From Pseudomonas svalbardensis (GTDB lineage Bacteria > Pseudomonadota > Gammaproteobacteria > Pseudomonadales > Pseudomonadaceae): 64,000 nucleotides of DNA. The position numbers and the translations under genes are program-made. The notes beneath the pieces are model-generated. The model ran no database searches. It was not told the origin of the DNA and saw nothing but the letters and a program-made list of their open reading frames with translations. Positions 44,258 through 54,404 of the stretch are shown one piece after another; position 1 is the stretch's first letter, and each line of letters opens with the position of its first letter. Where the stretch lies: the NCBI RefSeq assembly GCF_030053115.1, contig NZ_CP125619.1, positions 311,001 to 375,000 on the forward strand. The letters run 5' to 3'.

Positions 44258-45339
44258 GTCGATGTGGCTCCTTGTTCCAGTGGCAGAAAGATCGAGAAGG
44301 TGGTGTGGCCTGGATGGCTGTCACATTCGATCAGGCCCTGGTGCTGGCTGATGATGTTCTGGGTAATGGCCAGGCCCAGCCCGGTACCGTCCGGGCGGCC
44401 GCTGACCATCGGAAAGAAGATGGTTTCCTGCAACTCCGCGGGAATGCCCGGGCCGTTGTCGATGATTTCGATCTTGGTCACCAGGCGATGACGCACATGG
44501 CCGATAGTGAACTGGCGCATGGCGCGGGTACGCAGGCTGATGCGGCCCAGGCGCAGCTCGTTCTGGCTGCTGATGGCCTGCATCGCATTGCGCACGATGT
44601 TCAGCACGGCCTGAATCATCTGTTCGCGGTCGATCAACACGTCGGGAATGCTTGGGTCGTAGTCGCGCACCAATGTGATGCAGCCCTGGCTTTCGGCCTC
44701 CACCAGGTGACAGACGCGCTCCAGCACTTCATGGACATTGCACATGGCCAGCGATGGCAACTTGTTGGAACCGAGCATGCGATCGACCAGATTGCGCAGG
44801 CGGTCGGCCTCTTCAATGATCACGTTGGTGTAGTCGCGCAGGCTTTCTTCCGGCAGTTCGCGGGCGAGCAATTGCGCCGCGCCGCGAATCCCGCCCAGAG
44901 GATTCTTGATTTCGTGAGCGAGGCCGCGCACCAACATCTTGCTGGTTTCCTGCTTCGACAGCTGCGCCTCTTCCTTGGTGATCCGCAGCAAGCGGTCACG
45001 GGGGTGGACTTCCAGCAGCAGCATCGTGGCGCCGTTGGCCAGGATGGGCGTTACCGCGTAGTCGACGGTCAGGGTCTGGCCGGTGAGGGCGGTGAGCATC
45101 GCTTCGCGCTTGGTGAACGGATGTGCCTGCTCGACCGCCTGGCGCAGGGAGTTCAGCGCCTCGGTGGACTCGGTGAACAACTCGCTGATGAACTGCCCAT
45201 GGCTGCGCTGACCGCTAATGGCCAGGAGCATCTCCGCTGCCGGGTTCATGTACTCGAGGCGCAGTTCGGCGTCGAGCAGAATGGTGGCGGTGGTCAGGTT
45301 GTCGAGTAGCAAGCGGTGTAGTGCGTCGCTAATGGTCAT
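44254..45339 (-). CDS. ntrB: Nitrogen sensor histidine kinase/phosphatase NtrB (NR(II))
   Basis: A 361-residue cytoplasmic kinase without membrane segments. A PAS domain (residues ~10-115, with ILLDAELRLEYMNPAAEMLL) is followed by the H-box VRGLAHEIKNPLGGIRGAAQ with His142, the N-box NIVRNAMQAI, and G-boxes IIDNGPGIPAEL and SGRPDGTGLGLAITQNI. PII controls its switch between kinase and phosphatase for NtrC. It is the first gene of ntrBC. Confidence 0.98.
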   Translation of the reverse strand: MTISDALHRLLLDNLTTATILLDAELRLEYMNPAAEMLLAISGQRSHGQFISELFTESTEALNSLRQAVEQAHPFTKREAMLTALTGQTLTVDYAVTPILANGATMLLLEVHPRDRLLRITKEEAQLSKQETSKMLVRGLAHEIKNPLGGIRGAAQLLARELPEESLRDYTNVIIEEADRLRNLVDRMLGSNKLPSLAMCNVHEVLERVCHLVEAESQGCITLVRDYDPSIPDVLIDREQMIQAVLNIVRNAMQAISSQNELRLGRISLRTRAMRQFTIGHVRHRLVTKIEIIDNGPGIPAELQETIFFPMVSGRPDGTGLGLAITQNIISQHQGLIECDSHPGHTTFSIFLPLEQGATST

Positions 45340-45537
45340 CAGGACCTCTTTTGGAGCGGAGCGTGCGCAAGAATCAAGCGCTGATACAAGGAAAATGCAA
45401 AAACCAAACCAAGGCTCCGAAAAGAAGCGTTAAAGGCCTGAAACGGGCGTTTGACGCTCGTTTTCGTGGCGTTCTGCCAGCTTTGACGGGTACTTTCGAA
45501 CCAAAATGGGTTGGGATGTGAGTACGGTGCAACCAAT

Positions 45538-45554
45538 TGCACCAATATAGTGCG
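45538..45554 (-). promoter_or_regulatory. NtrC-like binding site upstream of ntrB
   Basis: TGCACCAATATAGTGCG matches 12 of 14 positions of the TGCACCA-N3-TGGTGCA dyad. GGTGCA at 45526-45531 adds a second half-site in inverted order. It lies ~200 bp before the ntrB ATG, where NtrC could regulate its own operon. Confidence 0.55.
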
Positions 45555-45569
45555 CAAACCTGAGCGGCG

Positions 45570-46190
45570 TTAGAAGAAGCGCAGGAAGGGATTTTTTTCT
45601 TCTGCTGGTTTGTCTTTGAGCGGACATTCCGGCCGTTGGCCGTAATCGGGGAGGGCGCAGGGTTTGACCTGACGCTTCTGCGCGAGGGAGATGCGCAGCA
45701 TGTGGAACGGCTGGTTGGCTGTGCGCTCGACCGTGCGGCCCTGCTCGTCGAGAATTTCCACGGAGAGGTTATGGCTGCCGCGGTCGATGTTGCTCAGGGC
45801 GAACACCGGGCTCAGGCCGGGATCTGCGGTAGGTTGGCCGTCGAGTAGCAATCGGTAGCGATGGCCACGTTGCAGGCCGGGTTCGCTGGTGACGCTGACG
45901 ATAATCTCGCCAGCGCTGCTGCGTACCGTGGCGTCTGGCTCTGGTACCAGGACTCTCAGCATGTCGTAGTGGAACAGTGGTTTTGTTTCGGCCTTTTTTC
46001 CAGCCATCACCGGTGCTGCGCCGCCAGGGTTGGCGGACATGCGGTTACTCGTCGCCAGCGGCACGCGCTTGGCGTTGCCGGAGCCTGGCTGGTCGGTGTA
46101 GACCCGATTGCCCTGGGCGTCGACGTAGGTGAACACCTCGGCCCTCACCGGCAGGGCGATCAAGCATGCGATCAGCAACCACAGCCTCAC
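45570..46190 (-). CDS. DUF4124-domain exported protein 2
   Basis: A 206-residue exported protein. The signal peptide is MRLWLLIACLIALPVRA. The DUF4124 module reads FTYVDAQGNRVYTDQPGSGN, normally a ~50-residue beta-rich unit. The rest carries a beta-sandwich-like region (RGHRYRLLLDGQPTADPGLS; NLSVEILDEQGRTVER) that repeats in the upstream gene. Function is unknown. Its ATG overlaps the stop of its paralogue by 4 bp, and the pair lies between glnA and ntrBC as in other pseudomonads. Confidence 0.85.
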   Translation of the reverse strand: MRLWLLIACLIALPVRAEVFTYVDAQGNRVYTDQPGSGNAKRVPLATSNRMSANPGGAAPVMAGKKAETKPLFHYDMLRVLVPEPDATVRSSAGEIIVSVTSEPGLQRGHRYRLLLDGQPTADPGLSPVFALSNIDRGSHNLSVEILDEQGRTVERTANQPFHMLRISLAQKRQVKPCALPDYGQRPECPLKDKPAEEKNPFLRFF

Positions 46191-46696
46191 GGCTTATGCA
46201 CCCGTTGCACGGTGAATGTCACGGTGGGGCTTTGCTGCACGAGGTTTTCCCCGTCGATCACCTGCACCGCAAGGCTGCGTGTGCCGCGATCAATATTGAC
46301 CAGTTGCAGGATCGGCACGTTGCTCGGCTGGCCGTAAGGTTGATCGTCCAGCAACAGCCTGAACAGATGCGGGCCTTGCAGGCGGGGTTTGATCAGCACG
46401 TTGACGGTGAAGGTGCCGTTGTTGGCACGCAGCGCTTCGGTAGTGGGCAAGTTGGTCAGCTCCAACACCTCGTAAGCGCTATGCGGCTGTTCGCGGCTGG
46501 TGGCTTCGACAGGTGGCGCAGAAGGGGCTTGGGGCTCGACACTGTTAAGCGGCGGCAACTCGACCGGCTGAGCCTTCACGCCATCGGGCGGTTGGTTGCT
46601 GTAGGCGGTGTTGCCGTCGGCGTCGGTGTACTTATAGATCTGCGCTGCGGCGGGCAGGGCGATCAGCAGCAACATCAGTAGAAAACCACGACCCAT
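46187..46696 (-). CDS. DUF4124-domain exported protein 1
   Basis: A 169-residue exported protein with signal FLLMLLLIALPAAAQ and DUF4124 module IYKYTDADGNTAYSNQPPDG. The following region (GPHLFRLLLDDQPYGQPSNV; GTRSLAVQVIDGENLVQQSP) is homologous to the downstream paralogue, evidence for an old tandem duplication. A proline-rich linker lies between. Function is unknown. Confidence 0.85.
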   Translation of the reverse strand: MGRGFLLMLLLIALPAAAQIYKYTDADGNTAYSNQPPDGVKAQPVELPPLNSVEPQAPSAPPVEATSREQPHSAYEVLELTNLPTTEALRANNGTFTVNVLIKPRLQGPHLFRLLLDDQPYGQPSNVPILQLVNIDRGTRSLAVQVIDGENLVQQSPTVTFTVQRVHKP

Positions 46697-46805
46697 AAAA
46701 TTGACCGGAAGCGAAGGCGTTGGGTTGCAGCATAGGTCAGGGGCGCGAGTTAGCCCAACTCCTCAACATCCGCTCACATAAACGCCCCGTTCGCCTTGCC
46801 AGCAA

Positions 46806-48863
46806 TCAACTGCTGAAATTAAGCATGCGTTGCTTCTTCTCGGGTGCCGCTGGTGGCTTTGGGCAGCCCTCGGGGCCGGGGAATGTCTGCTGCCCGGTTT
46901 CGTCATAAAGTACCGTGCAGCCAACCGGACCTTTATCATAAAAAGCCCGGCTCTTGACCACACCGTTGCGGTGATAACACAGCTGTTCACCGGTCAAGTC
47001 GCCGCCCCACTCGTAGTTCTTGAATTGCTGTTGGTTGACGGTCATCCAGCTGAAGCCTACCGAGTTCTTCTGGCACTCAATCTGCCCGTTGTCGTAGTAG
47101 GTACGGTCGGTAATCTGGTCGTTGTCGCCGATGATTCTCTCGCGAGTCTTGCGACCGGTTTCGTAGTTGTATTCAACGGAAGCCTGTCTATCTCCGTAGA
47201 GGAAGTTGGTCTCCCATGACAGCTTTCCGTGAGTAAAGTAGCGAGATATGCCGCAGCGGCCGATGGTAGGACCGTCCTTGTCGTAACGGCACCAGTTGGA
47301 TTCTTCATAGAGCACCTCGTTTTCGTCGTAGCCCTTCATCAGGCCGACAAATCGCCCCAGTTCGAAGCGTCCGACGGTGGCTGGTGTGCCGTCGCGAAGG
47401 AAGGTCAGGTACGGGCCTTCGCGCAGGTCGTTGTGCCAGGAAATATCGTTGAGCAGTACCTTGCCGTCTTCGCTGTAGCCCAGTGAACGGCCTTCCAGCT
47501 TGCCGTTTTCGTACTGCTGCGAGTATTGCAACTGGCCGTCGGGGCCATAGCCTTCGCGAGTACCGGACAACACATCCGCCTTGTAGTGCTCGATCTTGCT
47601 TAGTACGCCGTTAGTGTCGGTATCGCGCAGTTCGCCCTCTTTTTTGCCGGCGACGAAGTTCACATTTTGGGTATGACCCTTGTCAGCCTTTAGCTTCCAC
47701 GGACCACTTTTCAGGCCATCTTCGTAGTTACCTGTGCCGGCTTCAGTAACCCATGGGCCTTCGCGTTTATCGTCGCGGTAGTTGCCGCGTTCAATCGTGC
47801 CATTGATACGCTGCTCACTCGGGCCGTTGAGTTTGTCGTGAATGTAAGTAGAAAAACCGCTGACATCCGACTCGCCTTCCTCGCTCGACAGCACCCAGCG
47901 GCCTTCGCGCAAGTCATTCTGGTATTCGCCCGTATGGGTTTGCCCGTCAATCGTCTCAGTCCATTGACCCTGGCGTTTACCGTCTACATAGGTTCCCCCG
48001 GACGAATACTGGAAACCTTTGGTGAACGACCAATTGCCCGTGCGTGCGCCGTGGCTGTAGGCGCCTTGGGCGGTAATGGCGCCGAAGTTATAAGCGACGG
48101 AGGCGCCGTCTTCGCTGCCGCTGAAGGTCGCCGGATTGGTTTCCCAGGCCATGCGACTGACCTGATAGTTGTAAAGCGTGCGGCTGCCATCGTTGATTGA
48201 GGTGTCGATGCCACGCCAGAAGGTTGCGGTCAAAAAGCGGCCGTCTTTTTCTTGAAAGGTCTTTTTATAGTAGTGCTGCCCAGTGCCGGGAGAGGTGATG
48301 CCAAGAGGTTGGGTGCGCTCATCGAAATAGCCAACCAGTGTCCCTTGGGTGAGGTCGAGTTGGTCGAACTCAGGTATGCCTGATTCTTCATAGTAGAAGC
48401 GGTAATTAAGTGGCGTGAGCTTGGCCAATGCCTTCTTGATCGCCAGGGCGTCGAGGTTTTTCTGGCCGGCGGTCATGCGGTCTAGGGCCTTTTGCAGGCC
48501 GTTGACTCGACTGTAGAGATGATCGTTGGCGTCGTATTTGTAGGCGTGGACCTTGTACTGCGCCTGTTGCCTGAACAGCACGAACCGGGTCGGGACTTCG
48601 CTGTCCAGTGGCATCAGGAATACCGACTCGATCGACGCTGCGCCGAAATCATCCAGCAGTTGTGGTTGTTCATTCCCGCTATCGCAAAGGCAGTAATAAC
48701 CTTTAACGCCGCCCGCCTCTTTGATGAATGCGAGGGTAGCCGAGCTTTCCTGAAGGCCCTGGATCAGCGGATGAGCCAATGACTTGCCATCGTAAAACGG
48801 CGCCGCGTTGACGGCCGTGCAACCAAAGCCAGCCATCAGGGCGAGTAACCACAACCACTTCAT
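46806..48863 (-). CDS. Large exported MORN-like (YwqK-type) repeat protein
   Basis: A 685-residue protein from the ATG at 48863 (MKWLWLLALMAGFGC), a signal peptide with AVNA before APFYDG; the frame extends to 48950 without a ribosome-binding site. From residue ~250 on it carries about ten YwqK/MORN_2-like units of the pattern G.Y.(N/D)..R.G.W, for example GNYRDDKREGPWVTEAG and GNYEDGLKSGPWKLKAD. A C-terminal Cys-containing unit reads GPVGCTVLYDETG. Repeats of this kind make elongated beta-sheets. Function is unknown. It lies between glnA and the DUF4124 pair. Confidence 0.8.
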   Translation of the reverse strand: MKWLWLLALMAGFGCTAVNAAPFYDGKSLAHPLIQGLQESSATLAFIKEAGGVKGYYCLCDSGNEQPQLLDDFGAASIESVFLMPLDSEVPTRFVLFRQQAQYKVHAYKYDANDHLYSRVNGLQKALDRMTAGQKNLDALAIKKALAKLTPLNYRFYYEESGIPEFDQLDLTQGTLVGYFDERTQPLGITSPGTGQHYYKKTFQEKDGRFLTATFWRGIDTSINDGSRTLYNYQVSRMAWETNPATFSGSEDGASVAYNFGAITAQGAYSHGARTGNWSFTKGFQYSSGGTYVDGKRQGQWTETIDGQTHTGEYQNDLREGRWVLSSEEGESDVSGFSTYIHDKLNGPSEQRINGTIERGNYRDDKREGPWVTEAGTGNYEDGLKSGPWKLKADKGHTQNVNFVAGKKEGELRDTDTNGVLSKIEHYKADVLSGTREGYGPDGQLQYSQQYENGKLEGRSLGYSEDGKVLLNDISWHNDLREGPYLTFLRDGTPATVGRFELGRFVGLMKGYDENEVLYEESNWCRYDKDGPTIGRCGISRYFTHGKLSWETNFLYGDRQASVEYNYETGRKTRERIIGDNDQITDRTYYDNGQIECQKNSVGFSWMTVNQQQFKNYEWGGDLTGEQLCYHRNGVVKSRAFYDKGPVGCTVLYDETGQQTFPGPEGCPKPPAAPEKKQRMLNFSS

Positions 48864-48948
48864 ACGAATCCTTTCGTCAAGGCGCCGGGCAGGGCGCGAG
48901 AGCGGCGGATTATCCATGGATGTGTGTCCGGGGGAAACGAGCGCCCAC

Positions 48949-48973
48949 AAAAAAGGCCTCCCGAAGGAAGCCT
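48949..48973 (-). terminator. glnA terminator
   Basis: On the minus strand AGGCTTCC, loop TTCG, GGAGGCCT and then TTTTTT; one G-T pair in the stem. It lies 36 bp after the glnA stop. Confidence 0.9.
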
Positions 48974-49009
48974 CTCTTTTGTCACGCCGCTTGCGCAGGC
49001 GCTACTGGA

Positions 49010-50416
49010 TCAGCAGCTGTAGTACAGCTCGTATTCCAGTGGGTGTACGAAGGTACGAACCTTGATTTCTTCTTCGCTTTTCAGGGCGATGTAAGCGTCG
49101 ATGAAGTCGTCGCTGAAAACGCCGCCCTTGGTCAGGAACGCACGACCTTTGTCCAGCTCTTCCAGGGCTTCTTTCAGGCTGCCGCAAACTTGTGGGATCT
49201 CTTTCGCCTCTTCAGGCGGCAGGTCATACAGGTTTTTGTCAGCAGCGTCGCCAGGGTGGATCTTGTTCTGGATACCGTCCAGGCCGGCCATTACCAGGGC
49301 AGCGAAGGCCAGGTACGGGTTGGCTGCCGGATCCGGGAAGCGAGCCTCGATACGGCGAGCGCGAGGGCTGGACACGTAAGGAATACGGATCGAAGCGGAA
49401 CGGTTACGAGCCGAGTAGGCCAGCATTACCGGAGCTTCGAAACCTGGGACCAGACGCTTGTAGGAGTTGGTCGACGGGTTGGTGAAGCCGTTCAGCGCCT
49501 TGCCGTGCTTGATGATGCCGCCGATGAAGAACAGAGCGGTGTCGGACAGGCCGGCATAGCCTTCGCCAGCGAAGGTGTTCTTGCCATCTTTGGCGATGGA
49601 CAGGTGAACGTGCATACCCGAACCGTTGTCGCCGTACAGTGGCTTAGGCATGAAGGTCGCGGTGCGGCCGTATGCATCAGCAACGTTGTGTACGCAGTAC
49701 TTCAGGGTTTGAACTTCGTCAGCCTTGGCCACCAGGGTGTTGAACTTCACACCGATTTCGTTCTGGCCGGCAGTTGCCACTTCGTGGTGGTGAACTTCGA
49801 TGACCAGGCCCATTTCTTCCATGGCGTTGCACATGGAGGTACGGATTTCGTGGTCGTGGTCGAACGGTGGAACCGGGAAGTAGCCGCCTTTGACGCCTGG
49901 ACGGTGGCCTTTGTTGCCGCCTTCCACGTCCTGGTCGGACATCCACGAACCTTGTTCGGAGTAGATCTTGAACATCGAGCCGGAGATATCGGACTTGAAC
50001 TTCACTTGGTCGAAGATGAAGAATTCAGGCTCTGGACCGACAAATACGGTGTCGCCGATACCGGTCGACTTCAGGTATTCCTCGGCACGCTTGGCGATCG
50101 CACGTGGGTCACGGTCGTAGCCTTGCATGGTCGAAGGCTCGATCACGTCGCAAACCAGGATCAGGGTTGGCTCTTCGGTGAACGGGTCGAGAACGGCAGT
50201 GCTGTCGTCCGGCATCAGGATCATGTCGGAGGCTTCGATGCCTTTCCAGCCAGCGATGGAGGAACCGTCGAACATTTTGCCTTCTTCGAAGAAAGCTTCA
50301 TCCAGCGCGTCGCGAGCCGGCATGGTCACGTGGTGCTGAGTGCCTTTGGTGTCCGTGAAGCGCAGATCAATCCACTTGACGTCATGATCTTTGATGAGTT
50401 GAACCGACTTCGACAT
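49010..50416 (-). CDS. glnA: Glutamine synthetase type I
   Basis: A 468-residue GSI-beta enzyme. The P-loop-like region [20 protein letters not shown] binds [23 protein letters not shown] and [20 protein letters not shown] are active-site segments. The adenylylation Tyr near residue 397 is in [15 protein letters not shown]. It makes glutamine from glutamate, ATP and ammonia and is adenylylated under nitrogen excess. It is a single-gene unit behind a sigma-54 promoter and stands 3.7 kb before ntrB on the same strand. Confidence 0.98.
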   Translation of the reverse strand: MSKSVQLIKDHDVKWIDLRFTDTKGTQHHVTMPARDALDEAFFEEGKMFDGSSIAGWKGIEASDMILMPDDSTAVLDPFTEEPTLILVCDVIEPSTMQGYDRDPRAIAKRAEEYLKSTGIGDTVFVGPEPEFFIFDQVKFKSDISGSMFKIYSEQGSWMSDQDVEGGNKGHRPGVKGGYFPVPPFDHDHEIRTSMCNAMEEMGLVIEVHHHEVATAGQNEIGVKFNTLVAKADEVQTLKYCVHNVADAYGRTATFMPKPLYGDNGSGMHVHLSIAKDGKNTFAGEGYAGLSDTALFFIGGIIKHGKALNGFTNPSTNSYKRLVPGFEAPVMLAYSARNRSASIRIPYVSSPRARRIEARFPDPAANPYLAFAALVMAGLDGIQNKIHPGDAADKNLYDLPPEEAKEIPQVCGSLKEALEELDKGRAFLTKGGVFSDDFIDAYIALKSEEEIKVRTFVHPLEYELYYSC

Positions 50417-50514
50417 AGTGTCCTCCGGGTGGCTTCGGGCTTAGTAGTGGATGCCCTTAGAATGTGGGTGATGCCGGCGCGAATACTCTGCCAAGGCAAC
50501 CTGCCTCACAAGGG

Positions 50515-50530
50515 AGCAAATTGCATGCCA
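50515..50530 (-). promoter_or_regulatory. Sigma-54 promoter of glnA
   Basis: On the minus strand TGGCAT-GCAAT-TTGCT has exact GG-N10-GC spacing and one mismatch in the -24 box. The start point should be near 50504, leaving a leader of about 88 nt before glnA. Confidence 0.8.
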
Positions 50531-50633
50531 GTGCCCCACCATGGGTTTTTTGCCCCAATTTCACGCTTATAAAGGTGCAAGGCGCAGCAAAGCTGGAAAT
50601 AGCGCCCCGTAATGTAGCGTCAAATCCAACAAA

Positions 50634-50650
50634 TGACCCGTTTTGGTGCG
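50634..50650 (-). promoter_or_regulatory. Candidate NtrC enhancer of glnA
   Basis: TGACCCGTTTTGGTGCG matches the NtrC dyad at 10 of 14 positions with one strong half (TGGTGCG). Its centre is near -138 from the predicted start, the usual enhancer distance at glnA. A single half-site (AGGTGCA) lies at 50573-50579. Confidence 0.55.
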
Positions 50651-50675
50651 CGCAAAACCTTCTGCACATTAACTG

Positions 50676-50704
50676 GTTAAACCTTGAGCAATTTCCGCTA
50701 TAAT
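50676..50704 (+). promoter_or_regulatory. Sigma-70 promoter of thiI
   Basis: A perfect TATAAT at 50699-50704 stands 17 bp after a weak -35 (GTTAAA) at 50676-50681. Transcription would start near 50711, 36 bp before the thiI ATG. The rest of the 50417-50746 gap is the glnA control region. Confidence 0.55.
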
Positions 50705-50746
50705 CCGCGCCCCCCTTTTTCGGCTGGCCCAGCGCGCGCTGTTTTC

Positions 50747-52201
50747 ATGAAACTAATCGTAAAAGTCTTCCCCGAGATCACCATCAAGAGCCGCCCGGTA
50801 CGGATGCGTTTCATCCGCCAGTTGGCCAAAAACATCCGTACCGTGCTCCGCGACCTGGACCCGGCTGTGGTGGTGAACGGTGTGTGGGACAATCTCGAGC
50901 TGGAGACCCGCGTCAGCGAGCCCAAAGCCCTGAAGGACATGACCGAGCGCCTGAGCTGCATGCCGGGCATCGCGCATTTCCTGCAAGTCGATGAATACCC
51001 GTTGGGCGACTTCGACGACATCGTCACCAAGTGCAAACAGCACTTCGGTGACGCGTTGGCCGGGAAGATCTTTTCGGTGCGCTGCAAGCGTGCCGGCAAG
51101 CATGAATTCAGTTCGATGGACGTCGAGAAATACGTCGGCAGCCAACTGCGTCGTCAGTGCGGCGCCGCCGGAATCTCGCTGAAAACGCCTGCAATCGAAG
51201 TTCGCCTCGAAATTCGCGACAAACGGTTGTTCGTGATCCACAGCCAGCACAACAGCATCGGCGGTTATCCGCTGGGTGCCCTGGAACAGACACTTGTGCT
51301 GATGTCCGGCGGTTTCGATTCCACTGTTGCTGCTTACCAGATCATGCGCCGTGGGCTGATGAGCCATTTCTGCTTCTTCAATCTGGGCGGACGAGCCCAT
51401 GAACTGGGCGTTATGGAAGTCGCGCACTTCATCTGGAAGAAGTACGGCAGCTCCCAGCGCGTGTTATTTGTGAGTGTGCCGTTCGAGGAAGTACTGGGAG
51501 AAATTCTCGGGAAAGTCGATAACAGTCATATGGGCGTAGTTTTGAAGCGTATGATGTTGCGCGCTGCTTCCCGTATTGCCGATCGGCTGGACATCGATGC
51601 GCTGGTCACCGGCGAAGCGATTTCCCAGGTGTCGAGCCAGACGCTGCCGAACCTGTCCGTGATCGACTGCGTGACCGACAAGCTGGTCTTGCGTCCGCTG
51701 ATCGCCAGTCACAAGCAGGACATCATCGACCTGGCCAACGAAATCGGTACTGCCGACTTCGCCAAGCACATGCCGGAATACTGCGGGGTCATCTCGGTGA
51801 ACCCCAAGACCCACGCCAAGCGTCCACGCGTGGAGTACGAAGAACAACAGTTCGACATGGCAGTACTTGAGCGTGCGCTCGAGAACGCCAAACTGGTGCC
51901 GATCGATCGCGTGATCGACGAATTGGGCCAGGATGTGCAGATCGAAGAAGTCAGCGAAGCGCTGGCTGGTCAGATCGTCATCGACATCCGTCACCCGGAT
52001 GCCGCTGAAGACGACCCGCTGGGCCTCGTTGGCATTGAGGTACAAACGATGCCGTTTTATGCATTGAACGCTCGTTTCAAGGAACTGGACCCTACTCGCC
52101 AGTACCTGCTGTATTGCGACAAAGGCGTGATGAGTCGCCTGCATGCCCACCATTTGCTCAGTGAGGGGCATGCCAATGTGCGCGTTTATCGACCGAGCTA
52201 A
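50747..52201 (+). CDS. thiI: tRNA 4-thiouridine synthase / sulfur carrier ThiI
   Basis: A 484-residue enzyme from the ATG at 50747 ([20 protein letters not shown]); the frame reaches back to 50684 over the promoter. The THUMP domain is residues ~60-165, the PP-loop is [18 protein letters not shown] near residue 185, and the C-terminal rhodanese domain has its catalytic Cys near residue 456 in [15 protein letters not shown]. It places s4U at position 8 of tRNA and supplies sulfur for thiamine thiazole; the rhodanese end is needed for both. Confidence 0.97.
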   Translation: MKLIVKVFPEITIKSRPVRMRFIRQLAKNIRTVLRDLDPAVVVNGVWDNLELETRVSEPKALKDMTERLSCMPGIAHFLQVDEYPLGDFDDIVTKCKQHFGDALAGKIFSVRCKRAGKHEFSSMDVEKYVGSQLRRQCGAAGISLKTPAIEVRLEIRDKRLFVIHSQHNSIGGYPLGALEQTLVLMSGGFDSTVAAYQIMRRGLMSHFCFFNLGGRAHELGVMEVAHFIWKKYGSSQRVLFVSVPFEEVLGEILGKVDNSHMGVVLKRMMLRAASRIADRLDIDALVTGEAISQVSSQTLPNLSVIDCVTDKLVLRPLIASHKQDIIDLANEIGTADFAKHMPEYCGVISVNPKTHAKRPRVEYEEQQFDMAVLERALENAKLVPIDRVIDELGQDVQIEEVSEALAGQIVIDIRHPDAAEDDPLGLVGIEVQTMPFYALNARFKELDPTRQYLLYCDKGVMSRLHAHHLLSEGHANVRVYRPS

Positions 52202-52340
52202 GTGCCCGGGGCTGTTTGCCTGTGGCCTGCGTCACCGGCCCCCCGACGCCGCCGTCAAGCTGTAACGGCTTTGCCGGACTCTACTGTTAATCGCTGCCAA
52301 GACTTGTCAGCACACCGAATCCTCTGATCGAGATACACAA

Positions 52341-54161
52341 GTGATCGAAAATCTACGCAACATCGCCATCATTGCTCACGTTGACCATGGTAAAACCACC
52401 CTGGTAGACAAACTCTTGCGTCAATCCGGCACCCTGGAGCGCAACGAGCTCAACGACGAGCGCGTGATGGACTCCAACGACCAGGAGAAAGAACGCGGTA
52501 TTACCATTCTGGCGAAAAACACCGCCATCAACTGGAACGGCCACCACATCAACATCGTGGACACCCCGGGCCACGCCGACTTCGGCGGCGAAGTTGAACG
52601 CGTAATGTCGATGGTTGACTCCGTTCTGCTGCTGGTTGACGCTCAAGACGGCCCTATGCCGCAAACCCGTTTCGTGACCAAGAAGGCTTTCGAAGCCGGC
52701 CTGCGTCCAATCGTGGTCATCAACAAGGTTGACCGTCCAGGCGCGCGTCCGGACTGGGTTCTGGACCAGATCTTCGACCTGTTCGACAACCTCGGTGCTA
52801 CCGAAGAACAGCTGGACTTCAAAGTTGTCTACGCCTCGGCCCTGAACGGCATTGCCGGTCTGGAACACACCGACATGGCTGAAGACATGACCCCGCTGTA
52901 CCAGGCGATCATTGACCACGTACCGGCTCCACAAGTTGACCGTGACGGTCCGTTCCAGATGCAAATCTCGGCACTGGACTACAACAGCTTCCTGGGTGTT
53001 ATCGGCGTTGGCCGTATCGCCCGTGGTCGCGTCAAGCCGAACACTCAAGTTGTGGCTATCGACGCCGACGGCAAGCGCCGTAACGGTCGTATCCTGAAGC
53101 TGATGGGTCACCACGGTCTGCACCGTATCGACGTTGACGAAGCAGCTGCCGGCGACATCGTCTGCATCAGCGGCTTCGACCAGCTGTTCATCTCCGACAC
53201 TCTGTGCGACCCACTGAACGTCGAAGCGATGAAGCCGCTGACCGTTGACGAACCAACTGTTTCCATGACCTTCCAGGTTAACGACTCGCCGTTCTGCGGT
53301 CGTGAAGGCAAGTTCGTCACCAGCCGTAACATCAAGGAACGTCTGGACAAAGAACTGCTCTACAACGTTGCTCTGCGCGTTGAAGAAGGCGACACCGCCG
53401 ACAAGTTCAAAGTCTCCGGCCGTGGTGAGTTGCACCTCTCGGTACTGATCGAAACCATGCGTCGCGAAGGCTTCGAAATGGGTGTTGGTCGTCCGGAAGT
53501 GATCATCCGCATGGTTGACGGCGTCAAGCACGAACCGTACGAAAACGTGACCATCGACCTGCCAGAAGAATCGCAAGGTTCGATCATGGAACAGATCGGT
53601 ATCCGTAAAGGCGACCTGACCAACATGGTTCCGGATGGCAAGGGCCGTGTGCGCCTTGAGTACAACATCCCGGCTCGTGGCTTGATCGGTTTCCGTAACG
53701 AGTTCCTGACCCTGACCTCCGGTGCAGGCATCCTGACCTCGATCTTCGATCGTTACGACGTGATGAAGTCCGGCGACATGTCCGGCCGTCAGAACGGCGT
53801 GCTGGTTTCGGTTGCTACCGGTAAGGCTCTGACTTACTCGCTGGAAACCCTGCAAGCTCGCGGCAAACTGTTCCTGGGTCACGGTGAAGACGTGTACGAA
53901 GGTCAAATCGTCGGCATCAACAGCCGCGACAACGACCTGGGCGTTAACCCAACCAAAGGCAAGAAGCTCGACAACATGCGTGCTTCGGGTAAAGACGAAA
54001 CCATCGCTCTGGTTCCGCCTATCCGTTTCACCCTGGAACAAGCTCTTGAGTTCGTGCAAGAAGACGAACTGTGCGAAGTCACTCCTAAGTCCATCCGTCT
54101 TCGTAAGAAGATCCTGGGCGAAAGCGAGCGTACCCGCGCTGCCAAGAAAGCCGGTAACTGA
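52341..54161 (+). CDS. typA: Ribosome-associated GTPase TypA/BipA
   Basis: A 606-residue translational GTPase. It starts with GTG at 52341. G1 is [10 protein letters not shown]2 [11 protein letters not shown]3 [12 protein letters not shown] and G4 VINKVDRP. The C-terminal BipA domain has [20 protein letters not shown] and [15 protein letters not shown]. It acts at the ribosome in 50S assembly and stress adaptation at low temperature. It is 139 bp after thiI and is followed by its own terminator. Confidence 0.97.
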   Translation: MIENLRNIAIIAHVDHGKTTLVDKLLRQSGTLERNELNDERVMDSNDQEKERGITILAKNTAINWNGHHINIVDTPGHADFGGEVERVMSMVDSVLLLVDAQDGPMPQTRFVTKKAFEAGLRPIVVINKVDRPGARPDWVLDQIFDLFDNLGATEEQLDFKVVYASALNGIAGLEHTDMAEDMTPLYQAIIDHVPAPQVDRDGPFQMQISALDYNSFLGVIGVGRIARGRVKPNTQVVAIDADGKRRNGRILKLMGHHGLHRIDVDEAAAGDIVCISGFDQLFISDTLCDPLNVEAMKPLTVDEPTVSMTFQVNDSPFCGREGKFVTSRNIKERLDKELLYNVALRVEEGDTADKFKVSGRGELHLSVLIETMRREGFEMGVGRPEVIIRMVDGVKHEPYENVTIDLPEESQGSIMEQIGIRKGDLTNMVPDGKGRVRLEYNIPARGLIGFRNEFLTLTSGAGILTSIFDRYDVMKSGDMSGRQNGVLVSVATGKALTYSLETLQARGKLFLGHGEDVYEGQIVGINSRDNDLGVNPTKGKKLDNMRASGKDETIALVPPIRFTLEQALEFVQEDELCEVTPKSIRLRKKILGESERTRAAKKAGN

Positions 54162-54188
54162 GTTTCGACTTAGTTAGCAGCTAAAAAA

Positions 54189-54220
54189 ACGCCCCCGACC
54201 GCAAGGTCGGGGGCGTTTTT
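54189..54220 (+). terminator. typA terminator
   Basis: ACGCCCCCGACC, loop GCAA and GGTCGGGGGCGT form a perfect 12-bp stem followed by TTTTT. A run of A before it makes it usable in both directions. Confidence 0.96.
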
Positions 54221-54252
54221 GTTTGTCTGGCTGTAGCAACTCGTTCGTCTCT

Positions 54253-54388
54253 GTAGCTGTCGAGCTCCAGCGAGGCTGCGTTCGGCTGCGCAGCAGTCGT
54301 TAAACCGTGCGCCTCGGTGATTCATGTGCACCGCATTCACAGAGTTTACGACTGCTGCGCAGCCTCGCTGGGGCTCGACAGCTGCTAC
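54253..54388. repeat. Second-type inverted palindromic doublet
   Basis: The arms 54253-54300 and 54347-54388 are inverted copies: GTAGCTGTCGAGCTCCAGCG... against ...CGCTGGGGCTCGACAGCTGC. Each arm also folds on itself through CTGCGTTCGGCTGCGCAG-like sequence. It is unrelated to the GTGGGAGCG elements. It lies between typA and the convergent YkgJ-type gene. Confidence 0.88.
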
Positions 54389-54404
54389 GGGGATCGAGGT
54401 AGGG

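Noticed and set aside
52353..54059. 568-residue open frame antisense to typA
   Set aside because: A shadow of strongly biased typA codons; no domain or promoter was found.
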